DNA of 64,000 nucleotides, from NCBI GenBank assembly GCA_051984395.1, contig JBPYEZ010000123.1, positions 7,014 through 71,013 on the forward strand. Direction: 5' to 3'. A program made the position numbers and the translations under genes. The notes beneath the pieces were generated by a model. That model was not told the origin of the DNA. It searched no databases and worked only from the letters and a program-made list of their open reading frames with translations. Shown one piece after another: positions 27,314 to 38,586 of the stretch (positions are counted from its first letter, which is position 1; each line of letters begins with the position of its first letter). The DNA is from AC-9 sp051984395 (lineage in GTDB: Bacteria > Actinomycetota > Acidimicrobiia > Acidimicrobiales > AC-9).

Positions 27314-29731
27314 CTACGACCCCGGAGGCCGGGACCGTGTCGTCGGTCCGGTGATCTGGCTCCATGGCATCGGCGAGAGCGCACCGATGCGGTTGAGGGC
27401 CGTCTCCAGCTCCCGCGCGTCCGTCTGCCCGTCTCCGTCGTCGCCACTGGTGCCGGAGCGGACGATCCGCCGACGTCGCCGCGGACCCCGCGAGACGTAC
27501 GGGCGCGCTCCCATCCAGACCACGGCCACCAACCCGATCGCGGTCACGGCCCAGCCCAACCCGTCGACGGGGGTGAAGCCATAGTGCAGCGACACGTGGT
27601 GGCTGGTCGGGACGACCACCATGAGGTTGGGCGCCACTCGCCACGGACCCTTGGCCCCGGTGGCCTGCCAGTTGGGGAAGTAGGACGTCTTCACCAGCAC
27701 CGGCGACCCCGTCCGGTCGACGTCGAAGCTGATGCGATCGTCAGTCGTCGTGATCCTGCTGACCTGTGCCGGGGTCACCGCCTGCGCCGGCGGGTTGGGA
27801 TCGGCACCGCGGACCCGCGTCCATTGAGCGGGCCCACTGGCCGCCAGCATGACGTTCCACCGGCTGGGGTCGTCGTACCAGGAGACGGCGGCGTTCAGCC
27901 AGGACTTTCCGCCCTTGGCCACTCCCGTCATCACCACGGGTTGCGCGGTGAGGGGGCTCACCTCCGCCGCGCCCCGCACCTGGTAGATGTTCCAGGTCCG
28001 CTGGATCACGGTGGTGCCCGACGTGACCGGCCACGGACCGCTCGTGGCCACGAGGCTGAGGTCGGGGTCGGACGCCGCCTGGGCCTGAGCCTGAGGCGAG
28101 AAGGCCATGTAGTAGCGGACCCCGAGGAGCTGGAGATGCCGCACGCCGGCGGCGACGTCGAGTGGACCGTAGGGCAGGTTGCGCATGGCCTGCGACGGTG
28201 TCACCGAGAGCTCGGACTGGTTGATGAAGTGGTATGGCGTGCTGGCGGCCGACTCGAAGAACAGTCCCTCCATGGACTGGATGCAGTCGTTGGTCCAGTA
28301 CGGCAGCAGCATCAGGGCCATGGGCGTGCCCAGCTGGTCGAGATCAGGCCCGTACTCCCACATGGCGCGACCGCAGCCCTGTTGCTTGCCCAGCCTGGCC
28401 ATGGTGGCGATCAGGGCGTGGTACTGCGGGTAGGCGGCCTTGCCCTCGTAGCCGGTGTAGTTCCAGCGCACCCAGTCGGGGACGAAGCTGGCCGCCGGCT
28501 TGACCGGCGACCAGGAGGGCAGCTTCACGAGAGGAGCAGCCACGAAGCCGACCGCGGCGACCAGCGCCAGCACCGGCGTGAGGAAGCCGACCAGACCGTC
28601 GGTCCTGACGCCTTCGTCGGGTACCGGCGATGCGACGTAGCCGCCGCCGGCCGCGGTCGACAGCCATCGCTGCCGGCGCGCATTGCGCCACAGCTGCCCG
28701 GCCAGCGTGCCCAGCTCGGCGACCGCCACCCCGGCCAGCAGATAGAGGCACAGGACCCAGAACGGCAGCAGGCGGGCGTTGTAGAGCCGCCCTTGAGGGG
28801 CCAGCACGAACCCGGCGGCGGACAGGACGGCCATGATGCCGAGAAACATCCCGATCCGCCGGCGGCGGAGGACGGAGAAGGCGACACCGATGATGGCGAG
28901 CACGAGCACCCAGCGCTGGCCCGACGGGAACAGGCTCTGGACGTAGTTGTCGACCTTCTCCCAGCCCATGTCCGTCGTGTACGGGAGGCGGGCCAGGAAC
29001 GGGATCGACCAGAACCCGGTGATGGCCACTCCGGCCGCCACGACGCTGACGATCCACTTGATCCGTCGGCGATCCGCGGCCATGAGGAACAGGACCGCCG
29101 CGCCGACGAGCACGAAGAAGGTCGGGATCATGTGACACAGCGCGGTGAGCGCGAGCAGGCCTGCGGCGAGGGCGCGGTGCTTCCCGGTTCGCAGGCCACG
29201 CGCCACCACGCCGAGGAACACCAGTCCGATCGACAGGCTGATCGAGAAGGCGAACTCGCCGGCGAGGGTCGAGGCGATGTTGCCGCCATAGATCGTGAAG
29301 CTGCGCTCGAACAGGAACGGCAGTGTGGCCACGCTCAGACATGCCGGCCCGGGACGGGCCATCCCGGACAATCGTCCGAAGGCCCACGCCGCCACCGGCA
29401 GGGTCAGGAGGCCGAGGACGGTGACGAGCTTGAACGCGATGTTGTACGGCAGGACGAGGTTGAAGGCGACGACGATGAGGCTGGGCAGCGGGAAGTAGAA
29501 GGTGAGGGCCGGGTAACCGCCGTACCAGTCGGGGCTCCAGCCCGTGAGGCGCCCGTGCGGAAGAAGGTGGTCGCGCAGAAACGCGGGCAGGGCGACGTGG
29601 GCGCCGGTGTCCCCGCCGGATGTCGTCGTGTTGAGCAGCAGCAGGGACGGGTGCAGCTGCCAGGCGACGAAGGCGACGACGCCGCTAACGGCGACGAAGG
29701 CTCCAACGGCAGCGGCGGAAGGGCGACGCAT
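27314..29731 (-). CDS. Large polytopic membrane protein, PTPS-related / GT-C-like
   Basis: 805 residues. About twelve hydrophobic helices occupy the first 420 residues, then a large extracytoplasmic domain (about 430-730) and a final helix (about 745-765). The N-terminal loop GGDTGAHVALPAF followed by PDWYGGYPALTFYFP is characteristic of the membrane domain called 6-pyruvoyl-tetrahydropterin-synthase-related. That domain resembles GT-C glycosyltransferases using polyprenyl-phosphate sugars and has no pterin activity itself. ATG 29731 is preferred over the frame start at 29767 because the signal-like helix begins there. Its place beside mannose-1-P genes suggests cell-surface glycan work. Confidence 0.7.
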   Translation of the reverse strand: MRRPSAAAVGAFVAVSGVVAFVAWQLHPSLLLLNTTTSGGDTGAHVALPAFLRDHLLPHGRLTGWSPDWYGGYPALTFYFPLPSLIVVAFNLVLPYNIAFKLVTVLGLLTLPVAAWAFGRLSGMARPGPACLSVATLPFLFERSFTIYGGNIASTLAGEFAFSISLSIGLVFLGVVARGLRTGKHRALAAGLLALTALCHMIPTFFVLVGAAVLFLMAADRRRIKWIVSVVAAGVAITGFWSIPFLARLPYTTDMGWEKVDNYVQSLFPSGQRWVLVLAIIGVAFSVLRRRRIGMFLGIMAVLSAAGFVLAPQGRLYNARLLPFWVLCLYLLAGVAVAELGTLAGQLWRNARRQRWLSTAAGGGYVASPVPDEGVRTDGLVGFLTPVLALVAAVGFVAAPLVKLPSWSPVKPAASFVPDWVRWNYTGYEGKAAYPQYHALIATMARLGKQQGCGRAMWEYGPDLDQLGTPMALMLLPYWTNDCIQSMEGLFFESAASTPYHFINQSELSVTPSQAMRNLPYGPLDVAAGVRHLQLLGVRYYMAFSPQAQAQAASDPDLSLVATSGPWPVTSGTTVIQRTWNIYQVRGAAEVSPLTAQPVVMTGVAKGGKSWLNAAVSWYDDPSRWNVMLAASGPAQWTRVRGADPNPPAQAVTPAQVSRITTTDDRISFDVDRTGSPVLVKTSYFPNWQATGAKGPWRVAPNLMVVVPTSHHVSLHYGFTPVDGLGWAVTAIGLVAVVWMGARPYVSRGPRRRRRIVRSGTSGDDGDGQTDARELETALNRIGALSPMPWSQITGPTTRSRPPGS

Positions 29732-29812
29732 CTCCGCCCTATGTTGCCCGACGCGCCCCCGGGGCACTGTACGGGGGGGCGGTCGACGCCGGTCCGGGGA
29801 GCGGGGACCCCC

Positions 29813-30748
29813 CTAGCGGTTCAGCGCCAGCACCAGCACGGTGACGGCGTTGAAGGTGGCGTGGGCGACGATGCCCGGTCCCAGGCGACGCCACTGCTCG
29901 GCCAGCACGCCGAGGACGACGCCGAAGGCGGTGAGCCCCAGCAGTTGCAGGAGCTCCAGGTGGGCCAGGCCGAAGGCCACGGCCGAGATGAGCACGGCGA
30001 CCGTCGGGCAGGCGCGGCGGCCGAGCGATGCCAGCCCCTTGGTCTTCTCGAGGGAGCGCAGCAGGAGTCCCCGGAAGAACAGCTCCTCGACCAGTGGGGC
30101 CCCGAGGACCACGAAGATGCCCAGCACGACGAGGCCGGCGGTGTCCGCACCGCCCGTGAGGTGCTGGGCGGGCTGGCCGAGCTGCTGGTCCAGATGGGGC
30201 ACCAGCACCCGGACCGGGATGTAGAGCACCGGCAGGAGGATCAGCTGGGAGCCCAACCCGACGCCCAGCCCGAGAGGCACGTCGGGCCAGACCTTGAGGC
30301 GCAGCCCGAAGTCGACCGCCAGCTGCTTGGCGCCCTTCAGGCGGCTGGCGAGGACGGGCGCCCCGGCGAGACCGACCCAGAGGCCGACCAGCGAGAAGAC
30401 AGTGGCCCCGACGGTCGAGGTCGACGAGCTTGTCGTCCGCTCACCCGTCACGCCGACCCAGATCACCACGGCCAGGCTGGAGGTGATCACCCCGACGACG
30501 AAGCCGAGGATGGCGTCGCCCAGGCCCCAGCGAGCCTGGGCCGGTGGCGACGGCCGCCCGGTCCCGTCAGGTGGTGGCGAGGACCGGCCGACCCATCCAA
30601 CCGGCGGAGGTGGCCGGCCGTCGGGTGTTCCACCGCGCCCCGGTCGCCATCCAGCGGGCGGTGGGATGTCCCAACTCGAGCCCGGTGCGTTCCACGGCTG
30701 ATCGGCCCCACGCTCACCAGGCGAGCCCCAGGGCTCGGGTCCTGTCAC
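29813..30748 (-). CDS. CPBP-family intramembrane metalloprotease
   Basis: About 311 residues. A Pro/Gly-rich cytosolic N-terminus (to about residue 70) is followed by seven or eight helices. The CPBP/Abi motifs are VEELFFRGLLLR (the EExxxR element), FGLAHLELLQ and HATFNAVT, which supply the Glu and His metal ligands. Family members process prenylated proteins or serve immunity and regulation roles. The start is uncertain: GTG 30748 is the most compact choice, GTG 30799 is in frame, and the longest frame (30937) would run into ftsH. It is divergent from ftsH. Confidence 0.8.
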   Translation of the reverse strand: MTGPEPWGSPGERGADQPWNAPGSSWDIPPPAGWRPGRGGTPDGRPPPPVGWVGRSSPPPDGTGRPSPPAQARWGLGDAILGFVVGVITSSLAVVIWVGVTGERTTSSSTSTVGATVFSLVGLWVGLAGAPVLASRLKGAKQLAVDFGLRLKVWPDVPLGLGVGLGSQLILLPVLYIPVRVLVPHLDQQLGQPAQHLTGGADTAGLVVLGIFVVLGAPLVEELFFRGLLLRSLEKTKGLASLGRRACPTVAVLISAVAFGLAHLELLQLLGLTAFGVVLGVLAEQWRRLGPGIVAHATFNAVTVLVLALNR

Positions 30749-30926
30749 GTCCTGGCCGGGTCCCTCATCCCGACGTCCCTCACCCCGACCGACGCTCACC
30801 CTCGACGCGCGGCGCAAGACCAGCGCCCGCTGCCGCGGAGAGAGACGTCCATGTCCCGCGACGTTACCGCCGGGACTGGCCAAGCGTGCCCCCCCGGGGC
30901 TTCGGTATCCCGCCCGGCCCTCTAGC

Positions 30927-33074
<2,148 letters not shown>

Positions 33075-33109
33075 CCATCCGCCCGCTCGCGATCGGGATC
33101 GATCGACAC

Positions 33110-33337
33110 GTGGATCCGCTGGCTCGCCTGGCGAGGGACGCCGCCTACGTCGCCGTGGGATTCGGGGTGCTCGGGTTCCAGCGGGCCCAGGTGCGGCGAC
33201 GGGAGCTCCACAAGCGACTGGAGGCGCTCGCCTCCCAGTTAGCCGCCGGCGGCCCGCCAGTGGTCGACCACCGCCCGGAGCGTGGTGTCGAGAGGGATCT
33301 CGGGTCGCCAGCCGGTGGCGGATCGCAGAAGGGTTGA
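33110..33337 (+). CDS. Small conserved-looking protein of unknown function
   Basis: 75 codons from GTG 33110. Residues 1-44 look like a real protein: a hydrophobic, helical AYVAVGFGVLGF followed by a basic amphipathic QRAQVRRRELHKRLEALASQL. Residues beyond about 45 are opposite the 3' end of the reductase gene (overlap of 99 bases) and look like antisense sequence. The genuine gene may end near 33240 through a lost stop or a sequencing shift. Resemblance to small actinobacterial proteins is from memory only. Confidence 0.4.
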   Translation: MDPLARLARDAAYVAVGFGVLGFQRAQVRRRELHKRLEALASQLAAGGPPVVDHRPERGVERDLGSPAGGGSQKG

Positions 33338-34135
33338 GTCCCCCCGCAGCACGGGCACATCGGCAGGACGCTCGAGCGCTGGATCCACCTCGAGCTCGAG
33401 GTCCGACCCGGCGATCGCCAACAGGCGGTGGGCGACATCCTCGATGGCCACGTCGGTGCCGGAGCACACGTTGTACACGCCGCCGGCCTCGCCCCGGAGG
33501 AGGAGCAGCCGGTAGGCCCGGACCACATCGCGCACATCGGTGAAGTCGCGCCGGGGCCGCAGGTTGCCGACAGGCAGCTTCTTGCCCCCCGCCCGCTCGG
33601 CCTCCACGATCCGCTTGGCCAGAGCGGAGACGGCGAAAGCGGGCGCCTGTCCCGGCCCGACGTGGTTGAAGGCGCGGGCCCGAATGACGGGAAGGCCATG
33701 GCCCAGATGAGCCTGCACCCCGAGGAACTCGGCCGCCACCTTGCTCGACGCATAGGGCGAGACGGGCAGGAGCGGGGAGCGCTCGGTGAGCGGCAGGTGC
33801 TCGGGCTTGACCGCGCCGTAGACCTCGGCCGAGCTGGTCAGCAGGACCCGGGGGGGCGCCGGGCAACAGCGGGCCGCCTCGAGCAGGGTGAGCGTCCCGA
33901 CGGCGTTGACCCGGAAGACCTCCTCGGGCTGGTCCCACGACTGGCCCACGTGGGTGAAGGCAGCCAGGTGGTAGACGGCATCGGGCGCCGCGTCCAGAAG
34001 CGCACGACGGAGCCCGTCGGCATCGGCGATATCGAGCCCGGCGTCCGCGACGGTCACCTCGTCGGCCGACTCCCGGAGATGGGCCTGGAGCCAGGTCCCG
34101 ACGAAGCCCTGCCCTCCCGTGACGAACGCTCGCAC
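33239..34135 (-). CDS. NAD-dependent epimerase/reductase, GDP-4-keto-6-deoxymannose-reductase-like
   Basis: 298 residues of extended SDR. The cofactor motif is TGGQGFVG, then HLAAFTHVGQSW, the Ser in LTSSAEVYG and YASSK. ARAFNHVGPGQ and RRDFTDVRDVVRAY are hallmarks of the RMD/GMD subgroup. It probably reduces a GDP-4-keto-6-deoxyhexose to GDP-rhamnose or a related sugar. No GDP-mannose 4,6-dehydratase is seen in the window, so the substrate must come from elsewhere. It lies 11 bases after the GT4 gene and closes that operon. Confidence 0.8.
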   Translation of the reverse strand: MRAFVTGGQGFVGTWLQAHLRESADEVTVADAGLDIADADGLRRALLDAAPDAVYHLAAFTHVGQSWDQPEEVFRVNAVGTLTLLEAARCCPAPPRVLLTSSAEVYGAVKPEHLPLTERSPLLPVSPYASSKVAAEFLGVQAHLGHGLPVIRARAFNHVGPGQAPAFAVSALAKRIVEAERAGGKKLPVGNLRPRRDFTDVRDVVRAYRLLLLRGEAGGVYNVCSGTDVAIEDVAHRLLAIAGSDLELEVDPALERPADVPVLRGDSTLLRSATGWRPEIPLDTTLRAVVDHWRAAGG

Positions 34136-34146
34136 GGCGGCTCACG

Positions 34147-35304
34147 CTAGTCGGGCTCTCGCGGACCCTTTCGGGAGGCGATCGCCGCTCGATAGGCGTC
34201 AACGTGCCCGGCCGCACTGGCCGGCCAGTTGTGCCGGGCGGCCACTGCCAGCCCCCGCGTCCTCCGGGCGACCAGACCGTCGTCGCGCCGCACCAGGAGG
34301 TCGAGCGCACCGGCGAGGCCGTCGACGTCGCCGGGGGCGACCAGCACCGCGGCCCCCTGTACCACCTCCTGCATAGCCGAGCCCGTGGTGGTGACGAGCG
34401 GGGCGCCGCACGCCAGCGCCTCCAGGGCCGGCAGCCCGAAGCCCTCCTCCAGAGAGGGATAGGCGACCGCCGCGGCCTGCCGCAGCAGGGCGGCGACCAG
34501 GTTGTCGGCGACATAGCCGGCGCGCACGACGCGGTCGCCGTGGCGGGCCTCGGCGATCGCCTCGTCGACCGCCGCCGCCCCCCAGCCGGCTCCGCCGGCC
34601 AGCACGAGGCTGAGCCCGGGATGGGCGGCGCACATCCGGTCGAAGGCCCGCACCAGGGTGGGCACGTCCTTGCGGGGCTCGAGCGTGCCCACGAAGGCCA
34701 CGTAGGGGCCGGTGATACCGAGGCGGACCAGCTCCGCCCTGTCGGCCCCCGGCGCCGGCTCGTCGGGCCGGAAGCGCTCGTGGTCGACGCCGTGCGGCAC
34801 GACGTGGACCGGCCCTGTCGGCGGGCAGATCTCCGAGAGGCGCTCGGCGGTGCGGGCGCTCACGCACACCAGCGCATCGGCGTGGCGAGCCGCCACGCGG
34901 ATGGCCCGGCGGAAGAACGGGATGCGCGTCCGACGGTGCCACTCGGGATGGTCGAAGAACGTCAGGTCGTGGATGGTCACGACCCGGGGCAGCGACGACG
35001 CTTCGGGCATCGTGTAGTGAGGGCCGTGATGCACATCGACGGGGAGCCGGCGCAACCGCATCGGCAGCCGGGACTGCTCCCACGCCAGGCGCACCGGGCG
35101 CGGAGCCGGGGCCACCGCCTCCACCGCGGCATCCGGCGCCAGCGCCCGCCAACGCTCGGCGTCCTCGGATCGCGACACCAGCGTCAGCTCAACGTCGGAT
35201 CGGTCCGCCAGCGCCGCAGCCAACCCCAGCGTGTACCGGCCTGCGCCCGCCGGCTCTGCCGGCACCGCGCTGACGTCGAGGCTGAGACGTACGAGATCGG
35301 TCAC
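34147..35304 (-). CDS. GT4-family glycosyltransferase
   Basis: 385 residues of GT-B fold. The N-terminal acceptor domain begins VRLSLDVSAVPAEPAGAGRYT; the donor domain has FVGTLEPRKDVPTLVRAF and the E-x7-E region YPSLEEGFGLPALEALACG. Retaining transfer from a nucleotide sugar, often mannose or rhamnose, is expected. GTG 35304 overlaps the stop of the preceding glycosyltransferase (GTGA). The longer frame to 35745 is a shadow. Confidence 0.87.
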   Translation of the reverse strand: MTDLVRLSLDVSAVPAEPAGAGRYTLGLAAALADRSDVELTLVSRSEDAERWRALAPDAAVEAVAPAPRPVRLAWEQSRLPMRLRRLPVDVHHGPHYTMPEASSLPRVVTIHDLTFFDHPEWHRRTRIPFFRRAIRVAARHADALVCVSARTAERLSEICPPTGPVHVVPHGVDHERFRPDEPAPGADRAELVRLGITGPYVAFVGTLEPRKDVPTLVRAFDRMCAAHPGLSLVLAGGAGWGAAAVDEAIAEARHGDRVVRAGYVADNLVAALLRQAAAVAYPSLEEGFGLPALEALACGAPLVTTTGSAMQEVVQGAAVLVAPGDVDGLAGALDLLVRRDDGLVARRTRGLAVAARHNWPASAAGHVDAYRAAIASRKGPREPD

Positions 35305-36365
35305 AGCAGCTGCTCCCAGAGCGCCACATGACGGCGTGCGGTGGACTCCCAGGTGACGTGCTCCACGCGTCTGCGTGCGCTGGCGACGAGCCCGTCTCTG
35401 ACCGGGCCGTCGAGCGAGGCGCGCACCAGCCCCTCGGCGATGGCGTCGACGCTCAGGGGGTCCACCTCGATCGCCGCACCCTGGGTGCTGGGCATGGGGC
35501 TGGCCACGACCGGTGCGCCCGCGGCCATCGCCTCGAGAGCGGGCAGACCGTAGCCCTCGTGGAGCGGGACGTAGGCCAGACACCGGCACCCTGCGTACAG
35601 AGCGGCCAGGACGGTCGCCGGCACCTCTCCCAGCGGCACGACCCCCGGACGAGGGTGCAGCGCGCCCCCCCATCCATGGGGACCGACGACCACGAGCGGC
35701 CATGGCTCCGGCAGGCGGGACCGGGCCCGGTCGAAGGCGTCGCACAGACGCTCGAGGTTCTTCCTGGGCTCGTTGGTTCCCACACTCAGAAGGTATGGCG
35801 TCTCGACGCCAGCGCGGCCCAGAAGCTCGCGGGCGGCCGCGTCATCGGCCCTCGGCAGATGGTCGGCGCCCTCCTCGAACTGCGCCACCCGCTCTGGCGG
35901 AGCTCCGGCGTCCCGGAGCGCCGCTGCGGTCGCGGCTGACGGCGCCAGCAGGAGGCGTGCTCGTCGCAGCGCCCGTCGCAGCGCGGCCTCGTGCCACCGA
36001 CGCCCCCGAGCCGGGAACGCATCCGGCACCTCGCGCCAGGCCAGGTCGTGGACGGTCGCCACGGACGGCGCCCGGCTGCGGGGAACGGCGAGCGAGACGG
36101 CGTGCACCAGGTCGAACCCGTCCGGCGCGCCGAGGACGCCGAGGTCCCACGCCCGGGTGAGCAGCGGCCCCGGGAGCGACGAGGCCACGACCGGCACTCC
36201 GAGCGAGGCGAGCGGATCGATGCCGGCGCCGGGTGAGCTGGCAAGGAGGGCGATCTCGGGAGCAGGGTTCAGGCGCCCCAGTCCGTGCAGCAGACCGCGT
36301 GCGTAGGTGCCGATGCCGCCAGGGGCCCTCCTGCGCAGCTGCTCGACGACGATCAGGACCCTCAC
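35301..36365 (-). CDS. GT4-family glycosyltransferase
   Basis: 354 residues. MRVLIVVEQLRRRAPGGIGTYARG is a typical GT4 N-terminus. The donor site shows LSVGTNEPRKNLERL and YVPLHEGYGLPALEAMAAG. It is the middle member of three tandem GT4 genes, six bases after the first and overlapping the third, so all three are co-expressed and presumably add successive sugars to one glycan. The GTG start is at 36365. Confidence 0.87.
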   Translation of the reverse strand: MRVLIVVEQLRRRAPGGIGTYARGLLHGLGRLNPAPEIALLASSPGAGIDPLASLGVPVVASSLPGPLLTRAWDLGVLGAPDGFDLVHAVSLAVPRSRAPSVATVHDLAWREVPDAFPARGRRWHEAALRRALRRARLLLAPSAATAAALRDAGAPPERVAQFEEGADHLPRADDAAARELLGRAGVETPYLLSVGTNEPRKNLERLCDAFDRARSRLPEPWPLVVVGPHGWGGALHPRPGVVPLGEVPATVLAALYAGCRCLAYVPLHEGYGLPALEAMAAGAPVVASPMPSTQGAAIEVDPLSVDAIAEGLVRASLDGPVRDGLVASARRRVEHVTWESTARRHVALWEQLL

Positions 36366-36371
36366 TGGATC

Positions 36372-37559
36372 TCAGGCGGCAGCGGCCGACGCGTCCCGGT
36401 AGAGAGCGGCGAGGCCGGCCGCGCACTCCTTCCAGCTGAAGGCCCCGACTCGCTGCCGGCCCCTCGCCACCAGATCGGCTCTCGCCCCGTCGTCGACGAG
36501 CAGGCGATCGATGGCGGCGGCCAGTACGTCGGCGTCATCCGGCTCGACCAGCTCGGCGCCGTCACCGACCACCTCGGGCAGTGCCCCCGCGGTGGTGGTC
36601 ACGACGGGAACCCCCGCCGCCATCGCCTCGAGCGGCGGGAACCCGAAGCCCTCGTAGACCGACGGGAACGCGAACAGCGTGGCCTGCCGAAGCAGACGGG
36701 AACGGTGGGCCTGGCTCACGTAGCCCAGTCTCACCAGGCGGTCGCGCCACGGCGAGGCGGCGACGGCCGCCTCGAAGCCCTCCATGCCCCAGCCGGGCCG
36801 CCCCGCCACCACCAGCGACAGGTCTCGATGGCGGTCGGCCACCTTGTCGAAGGCCCGCACCAGGTTGGCGACGTCCTTCCTCGGCTCGACCGTGCCCAGG
36901 GCGAGCACGTACGGGCCGTCTGGTACCCACTCTTCCGGGGCCGGCCTCCCGGGCCCAGCTCCGGTGGCGCTGCCCCCGCCGGTCCTGGCGTCGGCGCACT
37001 CGACCGGCGGGACACCGTGGTGAACGGCGCGAACCCGCTCGGGCACCGCGCCCAGCAGCTCGACGACCTCGTCCCGCACGAACGCCGAGGGGGTGTGGAC
37101 CCAGGCTCCCTGTCGGATGGCTCGGCGCACGAGCGGAGGGAAGGTCTGCGTGTAGTGGTCGCACATCTCCGGGAAGCGGACCGTCGTGAGGTCGTGCACG
37201 GTGAGCACCCGGGCCGCTCGCCGGGCCGGCGGAACGATGAAGTTCGTGCCATGGACCACGTCGACCGCGCCCGTGAACCACTCGATCGGCGGCAGCGACG
37301 TCAGTCGCCAGGCCCGGTGGACGGGCCGGGCGGGCATCGGCCTGTCGACCGCGGCCACCCCGGCGGGCAGGTGCTCGACGATCCGCCCCCGTCGCCGCCA
37401 GCTCACCGCGAAGGCGCGCACACGAAGGTCCTCGACCGCGGCCAGGGCGGCCAGGGCGCCGACACAGAAGGCGCCGATGCCGGCGGTCGTCCCGAGCAGG
37501 GGCGTGGCGTCGAAGGCCACGTCCAGGCCCGGCGGACCCGTCGCGCCCGAGCTTCGCAT
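36372..37559 (-). CDS. GT4-family glycosyltransferase, first of three
   Basis: 395 residues. The acceptor domain begins LDVAFDATPLLGTTAGIGAF; the donor domain has LALGTVEPRKDVANLVRAFD and PSVYEGFGFPPLEAMAAG. ATG 37559 has GGGAGG eight bases upstream; a GTG one codon earlier would fit as well. It is divergent from fbiA with only 40 bases between the starts, so the two ribosome sites and promoters are packed together. An in-frame extension to 37772 is rejected because it crosses the fbiA gene. Confidence 0.87.
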   Translation of the reverse strand: MRSSGATGPPGLDVAFDATPLLGTTAGIGAFCVGALAALAAVEDLRVRAFAVSWRRRGRIVEHLPAGVAAVDRPMPARPVHRAWRLTSLPPIEWFTGAVDVVHGTNFIVPPARRAARVLTVHDLTTVRFPEMCDHYTQTFPPLVRRAIRQGAWVHTPSAFVRDEVVELLGAVPERVRAVHHGVPPVECADARTGGGSATGAGPGRPAPEEWVPDGPYVLALGTVEPRKDVANLVRAFDKVADRHRDLSLVVAGRPGWGMEGFEAAVAASPWRDRLVRLGYVSQAHRSRLLRQATLFAFPSVYEGFGFPPLEAMAAGVPVVTTTAGALPEVVGDGAELVEPDDADVLAAAIDRLLVDDGARADLVARGRQRVGAFSWKECAAGLAALYRDASAAAA

Positions 37560-37599
37560 CACCGGAGCCTCCCACACGCCACGGGCGGGGAGGTCGAGC

Positions 37600-38586
37600 A
37601 TGATTAGCCTGACGGGCATGATCGCTGCCCTGGCCGGAGGCGTGGGCGCCGCCCGCCTCCTGGGTGGTATGACCCGCGTCGTCTCTCCACGTGACATCAC
37701 GGTCGTGGTCAACACGGGTGATGACACGGTCCTGCACGGCCTGCATGTGAGCCCCGACCTCGACACCGTCACCTACAGCCTCGCCGGTGTGGTCAACCAG
37801 GAGACGGGCTGGGGACTGGCAGGCGAGACGTGGGCGGCCATGGAGACCCTCGAGCGCTACGGCGGCGAGACCTGGTTCAGGCTGGGAGACCGCGACCTGG
37901 CGACCCACCTCTATCGCACACAGCGGCTGCGCGACGGGGCTTCGCTGTCGATGGTCACAGCAGAGGTGGCGGCGGCGTGGGACGTCGGCCCGCGCATCCT
38001 GCCGATGTCCGACGACCCGGTCCGCACCCGGGTCACGCTCGCCGAAGGAGCTGGGGCCGGCCCGGGAGACCGACCCGAGGACCGCGATGTGGAGTTCCAG
38101 GACTACTTCGTGCGACGGCGACACGCGGTGGAGGTGCAGGCCGTCCGCTTCGATGGCGCCGAGTCGGCCCGCCCGGCGCCAGGGGTGCTGGAGGCCATCG
38201 AGACAGCGAGGACGGTCGTGGTGTGCCCGTCCAACCCCATCGTCTCGATCGGTCCGATCCTCGCCGTGCCTGGCGTCGAGGAGGCGATCGCCGGGCGGCG
38301 GGCCGACACGGTGGCGGTGTCGCCGATCGTGGCCGGCGCCGCGCTCAAAGGGCCGGCGGACCGGCTGCTCACCGAGCTCGGCCACGAGGCATCGGTGGTC
38401 GGCGTGGCCCGGCTCTACGCTCCCCTGGCGTCCACCCTGGTCGTGGACGACGCCGACGCTCCGCTCGCCGACCGGGTCGAGGCGGAGGGAATGCGGTGCG
38501 TGGTGGCCCCCGCCGTGATGAGCTCGCCCGAGCTGGCCGCGGCCCTGGCCAAGGTGGCCCTGGACGCAGGCGGTCGAAGGTCATGA
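37600..38586 (+). CDS. fbiA: 2-phospho-L-lactate transferase, F420 biosynthesis
   Basis: 328 residues of the CofD/FbiA family. Features are IAALAGGVGAARLLGGM, VVVNTGDDTVLHGLHVSPD, DRDLATHLYRT, the DPVRTRV region and VVVCPSNPIVSIGPIL. It joins Fo to a phospho-lactyl-type group (phosphoenolpyruvyl in actinobacteria) to make F420-0 or dehydro-F420-0. ATG 37600 has GGGGAGG six to seven bases upstream and is preferred over ATG 37618. It overlaps fbiB (ATGA). Confidence 0.93.
   Translation: MISLTGMIAALAGGVGAARLLGGMTRVVSPRDITVVVNTGDDTVLHGLHVSPDLDTVTYSLAGVVNQETGWGLAGETWAAMETLERYGGETWFRLGDRDLATHLYRTQRLRDGASLSMVTAEVAAAWDVGPRILPMSDDPVRTRVTLAEGAGAGPGDRPEDRDVEFQDYFVRRRHAVEVQAVRFDGAESARPAPGVLEAIETARTVVVCPSNPIVSIGPILAVPGVEEAIAGRRADTVAVSPIVAGAALKGPADRLLTELGHEASVVGVARLYAPLASTLVVDDADAPLADRVEAEGMRCVVAPAVMSSPELAAALAKVALDAGGRRS

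Noticed and set aside
25841..30925. 1694-codon open frame on the plus strand
   Set aside because: It is antisense to phosphomannomutase, the large membrane protein and the CPBP protease. Its product is His/Arg/Gly/Asp-rich low complexity, typical of a shadow frame in GC-rich DNA.
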